A stretch of 5,030 bases of DNA. Source: an uncultured Bacteroidia bacterium (lineage in GTDB: Bacteria > Bacteroidota > Bacteroidia > Bacteroidales > UBA932). The position numbers and the translations under genes were made by a program. The notes beneath the pieces were generated by a model that searched no databases, had not been told where the DNA came from, and saw only the letters and a program-made list of their open reading frames with translations. Each line of letters starts with the position of its first letter. Within the stretch, counting starts at the first letter, position 1. This document shows, piece after piece, positions 4,742 to 5,030 of this stretch. The stretch is taken from positions 1 to 5,030 of the forward strand of contig CACYEB010000211.1 in the NCBI GenBank assembly GCA_902773305.1. The letters are read 5' to 3'.

Positions 4742-5030
4742 TCAATGCTCATACCACTCTATACGGGAGTGGATTGCCTCTGCGAGCATACGGGCGCCGG
4801 CGGCTTGCGGATGAACTCCGTCCTTGCAATATGTGCTGTCGGAGAACAAGTCGTAAAGGTCGACAATCTCCAGACCCTTCTCTGAGGCTATGCGGTGGAT
4901 GGCAGGGCGCACTCCTGTCTCGAGAGTGTCCGGGTAAAGTCCGGTGATGGGCAGATTGAACACCTTGAAGATGCGTATGGGAGCAATCAGAACCACTCTC
5001 GGATGTGACGGCAGAAGCTGGTACGACTCC
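4742..5030 (-). CDS. SGNH/GDSL-type hydrolase, C-terminal part
   Basis: The frame is open to the right edge of the window, so only the last 95 residues are seen, starting ESYQLLPSHPRVVLIAPI. The segment DGVHPQAAGARMLAEAI near the end carries the block V Asp-x-x-His-Pro pattern (DGVHP) of SGNH hydrolases, supplying the Asp and His of the catalytic triad. The serine-bearing GDS block lies outside the window. Relatives include carbohydrate esterases and sialate O-acetylesterase-like enzymes; the substrate cannot be told from this part, nor whether a signal peptide is present. The stop is TGA at 4744-4742, 35 nt before asnA. A GTG at 4996 is an internal valine codon, not a start. Confidence 0.8.
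   Translation of the reverse strand, partial: ESYQLLPSHPRVVLIAPIRIFKVFNLPITGLYPDTLETGVRPAIHRIASEKGLEIVDLYDLFSDSTYCKDGVHPQAAGARMLAEAIHSRIEWYEH

Noticed and set aside
4707..4745. Extended N-terminus of AsnA from TTG at 4745
   Set aside because: It overlaps the hydrolase stop codon and covers a perfect -7 promoter box. The ATG at 4706 begins the conserved protein.

Overview
The window looks like a piece of a Bacteroidota (Bacteroidales-type gut or rumen bacterium) chromosome. The clues are a phenylacetate-CoA ligase followed by a small tandem-ACT protein of the type known from Bacteroides, a TrpB2-type tryptophan synthase beta chain, start codons without Shine-Dalgarno sequences, and promoter boxes of the Bacteroidota form (TTTG ... 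TAnnTTTG). The genus cannot be told from this sequence. Every recognisable gene lies on the minus strand, so the biological order runs from right to left.

Reading right to left: the C-terminal part of an SGNH/GDSL-type hydrolase enters from the right edge (5030-4742). Next is asnA, ammonia-dependent asparagine synthetase (4706-3669). The 260 bp between asnA and the next large gene (about 3668-3406) are not empty. They hold a Bacteroidota-type promoter, a 13-bp palindrome at the predicted transcription start, a 28-codon leader peptide with a Phe/Trp cluster (NNFFFWRTWFW), a hairpin inside the leader, and an intrinsic terminator 46 nt before the next start codon. That is the layout of a ribosome-dependent transcription attenuator sensing aromatic amino acids. 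It precedes a tight three-gene operon with 12-nt gaps: trpB2-type tryptophan synthase beta chain (3405-2032), paaK phenylacetate/aryl-CoA ligase (2019-718) and a two-ACT-domain protein (705-322).

The operon makes sense as salvage of aromatic amino acids. TrpB2 can condense indole with serine to give Trp. PaaK activates phenylacetate or other arylacetates to CoA thioesters, which anaerobes can reductively carboxylate to arylpyruvates and transaminate to Phe or Trp. The ACT protein is a candidate amino-acid sensor. A leader rich in both Phe and Trp codons matches these end products, and this is the most interesting signal in the window.

The left end (1-372) is one very long near-perfect inverted repeat: 184-bp arms around a 4-nt loop, with only 3 mismatched pairs. 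It is centred on a bidirectional intrinsic terminator and made of a chain of smaller hairpins. The arms include the last 51 bp of the ACT gene, so the gene tail appears twice in opposite orientation, and the symmetry runs right up to base 1. The simplest reading is a natural hairpin-rich intergenic element plus a fold-back assembly error at a contig end. A real inverted duplication is not excluded.
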